DNA of 58,029 nucleotides from Phenylobacterium sp. Root700. GTDB lineage: Bacteria; Pseudomonadota; Alphaproteobacteria; Caulobacterales; Caulobacteraceae. The notes under the pieces were generated by a model. It searched no databases. It was not told the DNA's origin and saw only the letters and a program-made list of their open reading frames with translations. The position numbers and the translations under genes are program-made. The DNA lies in assembly GCF_001429025.1 (NCBI RefSeq), contig NZ_LMHT01000034.1:326279-384307 (forward strand), given 5' to 3'. Of the stretch, positions 18,523-27,133 are shown piece by piece. How positions within the stretch are numbered: the first letter of the stretch is position 1; every line of letters starts with the position of its first letter.

Positions 18523-18984
18523 ATGAAGAAGACCCTGACCATTCTCGCCGCCACCGCTGCGTCCTTCCTGGCCCTATCCGCCGGCGCCGCCTCGGCTCAA
18601 TCCTGGGGCGCCGAGCGCCCGGCGCATGTCGACGCCCGCTACGACCAACGTGGCGACGCTCGTTATGACCAACGCGGCGACGCCCGTTACGACCAACGCG
18701 GTGATCGCGGCTGGATGAACATCAACCAGCGCCAGGAGCAGCTCGACCGCCGCATCGACCGCGGCGTCCGCAACGGCTCGATCACCCGCGGTGAAGCCTA
18801 TCGCCTGCGCAACGAGTTCCAGACCATCGCCCGGCTGGAGCACCGTTATCGCGCCAACGGCCTGTCGGGCTGGGAGCGGGCCGATCTGGATCGCCGCTTC
18901 GACCGTCTCTCCGCGCAGATCCGCTGGGAGCGCAATGACGGCGACCGTTACGGCTCCGGCTACGGCAACGACTATCGCCGTTAA
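18523..18984 (+). CDS. Secreted ARYDQRGD-repeat protein, paralogue of the previous gene
   Basis: The 153-aa product starts with a signal peptide (M-K-K-T-L then hydrophobic to A-S-A-Q-S). Three exact ARYDQRGD octapeptides follow (about residues 38-61), then a helical domain (Q-L-D-R-R-I-D-R-G-V-R-N-G, L-E-H-R-Y-R-A-N-G, W-E-R-A-D-L-D-R-R) and a tail R-Y-G-S-G-Y-G. The helical half matches the previous gene in pattern: R-I-D, G-x-I, a YR(A)-x-G turn and ER. The ATG at 18523 has GGAGAAG upstream and begins the signal peptide. Function unknown. Confidence 0.85.
   Translation: MKKTLTILAATAASFLALSAGAASAQSWGAERPAHVDARYDQRGDARYDQRGDARYDQRGDRGWMNINQRQEQLDRRIDRGVRNGSITRGEAYRLRNEFQTIARLEHRYRANGLSGWERADLDRRFDRLSAQIRWERNDGDRYGSGYGNDYRR
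18634..18705 (+). repeat. Three tandem 24-bp units encoding ARYDQRGD
   Basis: Three consecutive 24-bp units encode the same octapeptide and differ only at synonymous positions. They are in frame within the secreted protein gene. Confidence 0.9.
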
Positions 18985-19035
18985 GGCCTGAGGTCCTCCG
19001 CCGGGATGGGAGAGCGTCCTGGCGGTGAGGGCGGG

Positions 19036-19066
19036 AAGGGAGCGGTCCTTGCGATCGCTCCCTTTT
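19036..19066 (+). terminator. Intrinsic terminator
   Basis: AAGGGAGCG pairs with CGCTCCCTT across an 11-base loop, followed by further T residues, about 50 bp after the second repeat-protein gene and facing the convergent nucleotidyltransferase gene. Confidence 0.8.
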
Positions 19067-19094
19067 CGCATGCCGAGATGCTCAAGGCGGCCGC

Positions 19095-19673
19095 CTAGCC
19101 CGGCGTCACCACCGTCAGTTCGGGCCAGCGCCGCGCCGCGCTTTGCGCGGTTCGGAGGAAGCCGTTCGTCTGGCGGGTCGGGTTGGCCCGCAGGTGCAGG
19201 GAGAACAGATCCTCCAGGCCGAAGGGGGCCAGAATGGTCAGGGCGTCATTCGGCTCCAGCCGCACCCCGACCGAAAACGCCGTACTGGTGAACCGGGTCA
19301 GGGCCTCGCCGCTGGAGGTCAGCGGCGCATAGGGCTCGGCGAACTTGTCCTCGAACCACAGGTGGACGCGGGCCTGGTTGCGGACCTCGACCATCTCCTT
19401 GAAGGGCGCGGCGAAGGCGGCGGCCACCCGGCGGATCACCACGTCCTCGGCCTCGTAGGAGGTGTCGGCGGGATCGAAATAGCCGAGATCGTAGTCCCGG
19501 ATTCCGTAGTCGGCGGGACGGCCGGTCAAGTGATTGAGCACCGGCTGATAGACCGCGCCGGAGAAGATCAGCCAGTCGGGCAGGTCCAGCTCGCGGGCCA
19601 CGGCCATCACGTGCATCAGGCTCGGCGTCGCGCGGACGATATCCTCCAGGCGCAGCTTGAGATCCTTACTCAT
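19095..19673 (-). CDS. Nucleotidyltransferase-family protein coupled to thiD
   Basis: The 192-aa product belongs to the uncharacterised nucleotidyltransferase-like group once called DUF925: W-L-I-F-S-G-A-V-Y near residue 36, and G-I-R-D-Y-D-L-G-Y-F-D with the acidic metal-binding motif near residue 60. The substrate is unknown. The start at 19673 gives an ATGA overlap with the thiD stop and has GAGGGG upstream; the earlier in-frame ATG at 19694 lies within thiD. The coupling suggests co-expression with ThiD, but no thiamine role is established. Confidence 0.82.
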   Translation of the reverse strand: MSKDLKLRLEDIVRATPSLMHVMAVARELDLPDWLIFSGAVYQPVLNHLTGRPADYGIRDYDLGYFDPADTSYEAEDVVIRRVAAAFAAPFKEMVEVRNQARVHLWFEDKFAEPYAPLTSSGEALTRFTSTAFSVGVRLEPNDALTILAPFGLEDLFSLHLRANPTRQTNGFLRTAQSAARRWPELTVVTPG

Positions 19674-20476
19674 CGCACGCCCCTCAGCGGCCATCCGTGA
19701 TCCAGCGGACCATGGCCGGCGCCCAGGCCCGGCGCCTGGCGCATGGCCTCGTGCACATAGGCCCAGGCCCGCGCCACCGCGTCGGGCAGCGCCAGCCCTT
19801 GGGCCAGGCCCGCCGCGCAGGCCGAGGCCAGGGTGCAGCCGGTGCCGTGGGTGTGGCGGGTATGGATGCGCTCACCTTCGAAGGTGGTCTCGCCGTCCCC
19901 GGTCATCAGCACGTCGACGACGCTCTGCCCCTCGACATGTCCCCCCTTCATCAGCACCGCCGCCGCGCCCAGTTTCAGCAGAGCCTCGCCGGCTCGGCGC
20001 AGGTCGTCGGTGGTCTGGACGCTAAGACCAGTCAGGGCCTCGGCCTCCGGCGCATTGGGCGTCAACAGCCTGGCGCGCGGAATCAGCAGCGCGCGCACCG
20101 CGTCAATGGCGCTGGGCGCCAGCAGGTTGGAGCCGCCCTTGGCGACCATCACGGGATCGACCACCGCCGGCGTGGCGCGGGCGCTGTCGAGGATGCGAGC
20201 CACGGTCTCGACCATGGCGATATCGCCCAGCATGCCGGTCTTGATGGCGTCGGCGCCGATATCGTCCAGCACGGCGCGGGCCTGGGCCTCCACGATCTCC
20301 AACGGGATCGGATGCACGCCGGTGACGCCCAGGGTGTTCTGCACGGTGATGGCGGTGATCGCGGTGGCGGCGTAGCCCCCCAGCATGGTCACCGTCTTGA
20401 TGTCGGCCTGGATGCCCGCCCCGCCGCCGGAGTCGGAGCCGGCGATGATGAGGACGCGGCCTTTGGCTTCATTCAT
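19670..20476 (-). CDS. thiD: Hydroxymethylpyrimidine/phosphomethylpyrimidine kinase
   Basis: Phosphorylates HMP and HMP-P in thiamine synthesis and salvage. The 268-aa product has the ThiD signatures: I-A-G-S-D-S-G-G-G-A-G-I-Q-A-D near residue 12, A-I-T-A-I-T-V-Q-N-T near 41, D-P-V-M-V-A-K-G-G near 128, and the ribokinase-type anion hole H-T-H-G-T-G-C-T near 210. No other thi gene is in the window. Its stop overlaps the next gene by 4 bp. Confidence 0.96.
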   Translation of the reverse strand: MNEAKGRVLIIAGSDSGGGAGIQADIKTVTMLGGYAATAITAITVQNTLGVTGVHPIPLEIVEAQARAVLDDIGADAIKTGMLGDIAMVETVARILDSARATPAVVDPVMVAKGGSNLLAPSAIDAVRALLIPRARLLTPNAPEAEALTGLSVQTTDDLRRAGEALLKLGAAAVLMKGGHVEGQSVVDVLMTGDGETTFEGERIHTRHTHGTGCTLASACAAGLAQGLALPDAVARAWAYVHEAMRQAPGLGAGHGPLDHGWPLRGVR

Positions 20477-20577
20477 CCCTCGGAATTAACGCGGCGAGGC
20501 GGCAATTGCATCGGGATTTACGCGGCCATCCACGACCATGACTTCCCGTCCGGGGCGGCCCTGCTAAACCTGACGCC

Positions 20578-21315
20578 ATGAAGATCGCACTCGTCACTGG
20601 CGCGGGCTCCGGAATCGGACGCGCCGCCGCCCTCGCCCTCAGCGCCGCCGGATATCAGCTCGCCCTGGTCGGCCGCCGCGCCGAGCGGCTGGAGGAAACC
20701 GCCGCCGCCGCGAGCGGCGAGACCCTGGTGCTGCCGGCCGACGTCTCCGACGCCGACCAGACCCAGGCGGTGTTCGAAGCCGCGCGCGAACGGTTCGGGC
20801 GGCTGGACGTGCTGTTCAACAACGCAGGAACCGGGGCCCCGCCGGTCCCCCTGGAGGATCTGAGCCTGGAGGCCTGGAAGCGCGTGGTGGACGTCAACCT
20901 GACCGGCGCCTTCCTCTGCACCCAGAGCGCGTTCCGGCTGATGAAGGCCCAGGACCCGCGCGGCGGGCGGATCATCAACAACGGCTCGATCTCGGCCCAT
21001 GCGCCGCGCCCGCGCTCGGTCGCCTACACCGCCACCAAGCATGCGATCACCGGCCTGACCCGCTCGACCTCGCTGGACGGCCGCGCCTACGACATCGCCT
21101 GCGGCCAGATCGACATCGGCAACGCCGCCACCGAGATGACAGCGCGGATGTCGGCGGGCGTGCCCCAGGCCGATGGGACGCTGGCCGCCGAGCCCGTGAT
21201 GGACGTCAAGGCCGTCGCCGACGCCGTGGTGTTCATGGCCGGCCTGCCGCTGGACGCCAATGTTCAGTTCATGACGGTGATGGCGACCAAGATGCCGTTC
21301 GTCGGGCGCGGCTGA
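20578..21315 (+). CDS. Short-chain dehydrogenase/reductase
   Basis: A classical NAD(P)-dependent SDR of 245 aa: cofactor motif G-A-G-S-G-I-G-R (residues 7-14), N-N-A-G near 81, and a catalytic Ser (N-G-S-I-S) with Y-T-A-T-K near residue 150. The segment G-Q-I-D-I-G-N-A-A near 180 occurs in a subgroup annotated only as SDR. The substrate cannot be told. It is convergent with the methyltransferase gene, with stops 4 bp apart. Confidence 0.92.
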   Translation: MKIALVTGAGSGIGRAAALALSAAGYQLALVGRRAERLEETAAAASGETLVLPADVSDADQTQAVFEAARERFGRLDVLFNNAGTGAPPVPLEDLSLEAWKRVVDVNLTGAFLCTQSAFRLMKAQDPRGGRIINNGSISAHAPRPRSVAYTATKHAITGLTRSTSLDGRAYDIACGQIDIGNAATEMTARMSAGVPQADGTLAAEPVMDVKAVADAVVFMAGLPLDANVQFMTVMATKMPFVGRG

Positions 21316-21319
21316 CGGC

Positions 21320-22054
21320 CTACTCCGCCGTCGCGACGGCGATCATTTCCGAACTGCCGGCGCTTAAGGCCCCGCCTTCCCAGTCGCCGAACCAATCGAC
21401 GCGGCCGAAACCGGCGGCGCGAAGGCCCTGCTCGATCATCGCCCGCGGCGCAAACCGCAGGGTGCTGCGGCTCACCACCTCGTCACCGGCCGGCATGAAG
21501 CGATGGCGGGTCTGGAAGCGCACCTGCTCACCGTCGAGCGCCAGGACCTCGTGGCTCAGCCGCACCTGATTTCCGCCGCCCAGATCCAACACCTGCGAGG
21601 AGGCTTCGGGGGTCCAGCCGTCCCAGGCTCGGGCCTTCGGATTGCGGGTTTCGAACATGAAGCGCCCGCCGCGATCGAGGCGGGCCCGCACCTGATCAAA
21701 CGTCTGGAGCATCGCTGCGTCGGTCAGCAGGCACTGAAACGCGTGTCCGGTCATGACCGCCACGTCGAACCGGCCTCGGAACGCCTCGGCGTCGCCCAGC
21801 ACCCAGGTCGGCAGATCGCCCCCCGGCCGGGCGCGCGCGACGTCCAGCATGGCGGGGGCGGGATCGACCCCGGTCACCGCGTGACCTTGCCGCGCCAGCC
21901 GCACGGCGAACACGCCGGTGCCGCACCCCAGGTCGACGATCTTCAGCGGGGCGGCGCCGATCCGCGCCTCATAGAAGCGATGGTCCTCGTCCCCAGCGTT
22001 CAGGAGGTCATAGAGCGGTACGAGCCGAGGATCGGCGTAATGGAGATCGCTCAT
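21320..22054 (-). CDS. Class I SAM-dependent methyltransferase coupled to folP
   Basis: The 244-aa product has a Rossmann methyltransferase fold: motif I V-D-L-G-C-G-T-G-V-F near residue 36, G-V-D-P-A-P-A-M-L near 59, and a middle segment A-V-M-T-G-H-A-F-Q near 100. The substrate is unknown. Its ATG overlaps the folP stop by 4 bp (ATGA), implying coupled translation, although no folate role for it is known to me. Confidence 0.9.
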   Translation of the reverse strand: MSDLHYADPRLVPLYDLLNAGDEDHRFYEARIGAAPLKIVDLGCGTGVFAVRLARQGHAVTGVDPAPAMLDVARARPGGDLPTWVLGDAEAFRGRFDVAVMTGHAFQCLLTDAAMLQTFDQVRARLDRGGRFMFETRNPKARAWDGWTPEASSQVLDLGGGNQVRLSHEVLALDGEQVRFQTRHRFMPAGDEVVSRSTLRFAPRAMIEQGLRAAGFGRVDWFGDWEGGALSAGSSEMIAVATAE

Positions 22055-22857
22055 CGCGCGGTCTTGATCGCGTCCCAGACCCGCAGGGCCTGGACCGTCT
22101 GCGCGACATCGTGGACGCGCACGGCGGCGACGCCGGCCTGGACCCCCGCCAGGGCCGCGGCCAGGGAGCCCGGCAAGCGCTGCGTCGCGGACGCGGCCGG
22201 GTCGAGCAGGGCGATGAAGCTCTTGCGGCTGACGCCGAGCAGCACCGGGAAGCCCAGCTCGACCAGGCTCTCGAGGTTCGCGAGCAGGGCCAGGTTATGC
22301 TCCAGCCGCTTGCCGAAGCCGATGCCGGGATCGAGCCAGATCTTCTCGCGCGCCACCCCGGCGGCGATGGCCGCCTGAGCCCGGGCCGCCAGATAGGCGT
22401 TCACCTGCGCGACCACGTCGTCATAGCGCGGCTGCGCCTGCATGGTGCGCGGCGCGCCCTGCATGTGCATCAGCATCACCTCGCAGCCGAGCTCGGCGGC
22501 GACCGACAGCGCGTCGGGCGAATGGCTCAGGGCGGTGACGTCGTTCCAGATGTTCGCGCCCGCCGCGACCGCGGCCCGGGCGACGTCCGGCTTCATGGTG
22601 TCGATCGAGATCGGGATCGCGCTCTCTTCCCGGATCGCGGCGATCAGCGGGACGGCGCGGGCGATTTCGTCCTGGGTCGACACCGGATCGGAGCCCGGCC
22701 GCGTCGACTCCGCGCCGATATCGAGGATGTCGGCGCCCTGGGCGATCAGCATCCGGGCGTGGGCGAGCGCGGCGTCCGGCGCCAGGAACCGCCCGCCGTC
22801 GGAGAAGCTGTCGGGCGTGACATTGACCACGCCCATGACCTTCACGCGGTTCGACAT
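22051..22857 (-). CDS. folP: Dihydropteroate synthase
   Basis: Condenses p-aminobenzoate with dihydropterin pyrophosphate in folate synthesis; target of sulfonamides. The 268-aa product has the two DHPS signatures: M-G-V-V-N-V-T-P-D-S-F-S-D-G-G at residues 8-22 and I-G-A-E-S-T-R-P-G near 51, plus the late D-P-G-I-G-F-G-K and G-V-S-R-K-S-F regions. The ATG at 22857 is chosen because AAGGATC lies just before it and the conserved motif follows directly. It is downstream of ftsH across a terminator-like hairpin. Confidence 0.96.
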   Translation of the reverse strand: MSNRVKVMGVVNVTPDSFSDGGRFLAPDAALAHARMLIAQGADILDIGAESTRPGSDPVSTQDEIARAVPLIAAIREESAIPISIDTMKPDVARAAVAAGANIWNDVTALSHSPDALSVAAELGCEVMLMHMQGAPRTMQAQPRYDDVVAQVNAYLAARAQAAIAAGVAREKIWLDPGIGFGKRLEHNLALLANLESLVELGFPVLLGVSRKSFIALLDPAASATQRLPGSLAAALAGVQAGVAAVRVHDVAQTVQALRVWDAIKTAR

Positions 22858-22878
22858 GACGATCCTTGAGGCTGACAG

Positions 22879-22913
22879 CAAAACGCCCTCCTGGCGCGGG
22901 GCCGGGAGGGCGT
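22879..22913 (-). terminator. Intrinsic terminator between ftsH and folP
   Basis: On the - strand ACGCCCTCC pairs perfectly with GGAGGGCGT across a 13-base loop, ending in TTTT. It lies about 22 bp after the ftsH stop and only about 22 bp before the folP ATG, so folP depends on read-through or on a promoter within this short segment. Confidence 0.85.
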
Positions 22914-22935
22914 CAAGCTAGTGAGGCGTAAGGCC

Positions 22936-24813
<1,878 letters not shown>

Positions 24814-24939
24814 GACGCGCCTTCGTGAAAAATGTCTCTCAAAGCCCACTGTAGGTGGGCCTGCACCCCTGGACTAGCAAGCCTCGTGCCGCGCGACGGA
24901 ACATCGCGGTTCGACGAACCTGCTTGGCCAAACATGCGA

Positions 24940-24967
24940 AAGGCCGCGCGGTTGCCCGCGCGGCCTT
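24940..24967 (-). terminator. Terminator between rpsU and ftsH
   Basis: AAGGCCGCGCGG and CCGCGCGGCCTT form a perfect 12-bp stem with a four-base loop, 28 bp after the rpsU stop on the - strand. A short T stretch closes the stem. It probably ends the rpsU transcript before ftsH. Confidence 0.8.
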
Positions 24968-24994
24968 CGAAACTATAGCCTAAGGCCTTAATAT

Positions 24995-25228
24995 TTACCG
25001 AGCCGGCTTCTTCGGCGCGGCGATCAGACCTTCGCGCTGGGCGCGCTTGCGGGCCAGCTTGCGCGCACGGCGCACGGCTTCGGCCTTTTGACGAGCGCGC
25101 TTTTCGCTCGGCTTTTCGTAATGGACGTGCCGCTTCATTTCGCGGAACGAGCCTTCACGCTGCATTTTCTTCTTCAGCGCCTTGAGGGCCTGATCGACGT
25201 TGTTGTCGCGAACGAAAATCTGAACCAG
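24995..25228 (-). CDS. rpsU: Small-subunit ribosomal protein S21, probable CTG start
   Basis: Component of the 30S subunit. From the CTG at 25228 the 77-aa product reads [15 protein letters not shown] then a Lys/Arg-rich body, as in alphaproteobacterial S21. No ATG, GTG or TTG lies at this point. AGGAG sits 8 bases before the CTG, the ideal spacing. The next in-frame ATG upstream (25264) is before the ribosome site and would add 12 residues foreign to the family. A conserved A-rich C-terminal extension (A-A-P-K-K-P-A-R) is present. It is divergent from the COQ9-like gene. Confidence 0.88.
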   Translation of the reverse strand: MVQIFVRDNNVDQALKALKKKMQREGSFREMKRHVHYEKPSEKRARQKAEAVRRARKLARKRAQREGLIAAPKKPAR

Positions 25229-25405
25229 GGTTCTCTCTCCTATTACCCGTTCCCGCTCGGCCATCCTGGTGTCAGGCGGCGGCGAACGGACAAAAGCCTT
25301 AAACCCGCTGACGCCAAAGCCATCGGGTTTGAGCGCGGCGGGATAGCAGAACCCTTCAGTGATGTCCACGGCGGACAGGCGCAAAAACGCTCGCTAAAAT
25401 AAGGC

Positions 25406-26038
25406 ATGGCGAACCAAACCGACTGGGCCGAGGCCACCGAGCAACAGGTGCTGGATGCAGCGCTGACCATCACCACCACCCAAGGGTGGACCTGGCCCGC
25501 CGTGCGCGCGGCCGGAAAGGCGGCGGGCCTGAGCGTGGCCGACACCGAACTGCTGCTGCCGCATGGGCCGGCCGACCTGGCCGCGCTGCTGTCGCGCCGG
25601 CACGACGCCAGGGCGCTGGCGGCCCTGCCCGATCCGGCGACTCTCAAGATCCGCGAGCGTATCCGCGCAGCGGTGGAGGCGCGGATCGACGCCGCCGCGG
25701 CCGACGAGGCCGCCGTGCGGCGCTGGTCCGGCTATCTGGCCCTGCCGCTCAACCTGGCGCTGGGCCTGAAACTGCTCTGGGAAAGCGCCGACGCCCTGTG
25801 GCGCTGGGCCGGCGACACCGCCACCGACGAGAACCACTATTCCAAGCGCGCCATCCTCTCGGGGATCTTGGCCACCGCCCTGGCGATCCGGCTGTCCTCG
25901 GGCCGCGAGGCGGCGATGACCTTCGTCGACGCCCGGATCGAGAACGTGATGTCGTTCGAGAAGTGGAAGGCCGGCCTCAAGCCCGCCGACCTGATGCGCG
26001 ACATCGCCGCGGCGCTGGGCAAGATGCGGTACGGGTAG
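25406..26038 (+). CDS. COQ9-family protein
   Basis: Related to COQ9, the lipid-binding accessory factor of ubiquinone synthesis. The 210-aa product has a TetR-like helical N-terminus (V-L-D-A-A-L, T-W-P-A-V-R-A-A-G-K-A-A-G) and the COQ9 core near residues 120-155 (W-E-S-A-D-A-L-W-R-W-A-G-D, D-E-N-H-Y-S-K-R). TAAGG precedes the ATG. Divergent from rpsU. It could be misread as a TetR regulator, but the Y-S-K-R-A-I-L core supports COQ9. Role in ubiquinone synthesis is inferred from the family. Confidence 0.88.
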   Translation: MANQTDWAEATEQQVLDAALTITTTQGWTWPAVRAAGKAAGLSVADTELLLPHGPADLAALLSRRHDARALAALPDPATLKIRERIRAAVEARIDAAAADEAAVRRWSGYLALPLNLALGLKLLWESADALWRWAGDTATDENHYSKRAILSGILATALAIRLSSGREAAMTFVDARIENVMSFEKWKAGLKPADLMRDIAAALGKMRYG

Positions 26039-26050
26039 GCGCTAAGCTCC

Positions 26051-26157
26051 CAGATCCTCCCCCGCTTGGGGGAGGTGGCGCGCGTAGCGCGGCGGAGGGG
26101 GCTTTAAGGTCCTCCTCAGTCAGCTTTGCTGACAGCTCCCCCAGCGGGGGAGCATCT
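26051..26157 (+). repeat. Composite intergenic palindromic repeat (modules A then B), copy 2
   Basis: Module A (26051-26105) and module B (26112-26157) are the same hairpin sequences as at 4816-4925 but in the reverse order. The copy lies between the COQ9-like gene and the crotonase gene, both on the + strand. Confidence 0.9.
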
Positions 26158-26228
26158 ACAACGAGGCTTTCTTTTCCCAACGTCACACGGCGATGATGTC
26201 TCCCATTAAACCTGGGAGACGTTTTCCG

Positions 26229-27089
26229 ATGACCGACGCCTTTTCGCACCCGTGGACCTGCTTCGACGTCAGCCTCGACAGCGGCGTCGCCCATATCCAG
26301 CTCAAGCGCCCCGAGGCGATGAACTCGATGATCCGGGAGTTCTGGAACGAACTGCCGATGATCGTGCGCGACATCGACCATAACGCCAGAGCCCGGGCGA
26401 TCGTCATCTCCTCGACCGGCAAGCACTTCTCGGCCGGCATGGACCTGGCGGTGTTCGGCGGCGGCGGATCGACCTCGCAGAACCAGGTCCAGGACCGCCA
26501 CATCAACGCCGAGCAGCAGCGCCACCACATTCATTGGCTGCAGGACTGCTTCGGCTGCCTGGACGACGCGCGGATCCCGGTGATCGTGGCGATCCAGGGC
26601 GGCTGCATCGGCGGGGCGGTCGACATGACCAGCGCCTGCGACATCCGCTACGCCAGCGCCGACGCCTTCTTCTGCATCCAGGAGATCAATATCGGCATGA
26701 CCGCCGACGTCGGCACCTTCCCCCGGCTCTGCAAGCTGATCCCTGAGGGTTGGGTGCGTGAGATGGCCTATACCGGCCGCCGGATGCCCGCTCAGAAGGC
26801 CAAGGAGATCGGCTGGGTCAACGACGTGTTCGACACCCACGAAGAGTGCGTGGCCCACGCCCTGGCCACCGCCAAGGAAATCGCCAGCAAGGCCCCGTTG
26901 GCGGTCACTGGCTCGAAGGTGATGATCAACTACGCCCGCGACCACAGCCTCAAGGACGGCCTGGACTACATCGCCGTCTGGCAGACCGGCATGTTCTCGG
27001 GCGCGCACATGGGCGAGGCCTTCAAGGCCCGGGCCGAGAAACGCGATCCGGTGTGGCAGGACCTGCAGCCGCTGCGCAACGAGATGTAG
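26229..27089 (+). CDS. Crotonase-family protein, probable delta(3,5)-delta(2,4)-dienoyl-CoA isomerase
   Basis: The 286-aa product has the crotonase oxyanion-hole motifs G-K-H-F-S-A-G-M-D-L (near 72-81) and G-G-C-I-G-G-A-V-D (124-132). The catalytic acids of mammalian ECH1 (Asp176, Glu196, Asp204) have counterparts at Asp132, Glu152 and Asp160 with identical spacing of 20 and 8 residues, in the context V-D-M-T-S-A-C-D and T-A-D-V-G-T. This favours isomerisation of 3,5-dienoyl-CoA to 2,4-dienoyl-CoA in fatty-acid oxidation over plain enoyl-CoA hydration. GGAGA lies 9 bases before the ATG at 26229. No peroxisomal-type signal is expected. Reaction inferred, family certain. Confidence 0.9.
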   Translation: MTDAFSHPWTCFDVSLDSGVAHIQLKRPEAMNSMIREFWNELPMIVRDIDHNARARAIVISSTGKHFSAGMDLAVFGGGGSTSQNQVQDRHINAEQQRHHIHWLQDCFGCLDDARIPVIVAIQGGCIGGAVDMTSACDIRYASADAFFCIQEINIGMTADVGTFPRLCKLIPEGWVREMAYTGRRMPAQKAKEIGWVNDVFDTHEECVAHALATAKEIASKAPLAVTGSKVMINYARDHSLKDGLDYIAVWQTGMFSGAHMGEAFKARAEKRDPVWQDLQPLRNEM

Positions 27090-27100
27090 GAGCGTTCAAG

Positions 27101-27126
27101 GATGCTCCTCCCCGCGGGGGAGCATC
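27101..27126. repeat. Isolated module-B palindrome between convergent genes
   Basis: GATGCTCC...GGAGCATC is a near-perfect 26-bp palindrome matching the 3' half of module B. It lies between the convergent crotonase and pentapeptide-repeat genes and may act as a two-way terminator. Confidence 0.8.
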
Positions 27127-27133
27127 CGAGCCT

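Noticed and set aside
25406..26038. COQ9-like protein as a TetR regulator
   Set aside because: The N-terminal helices resemble TetR, but the D-E-N-H-Y-S-K-R core is that of COQ9.
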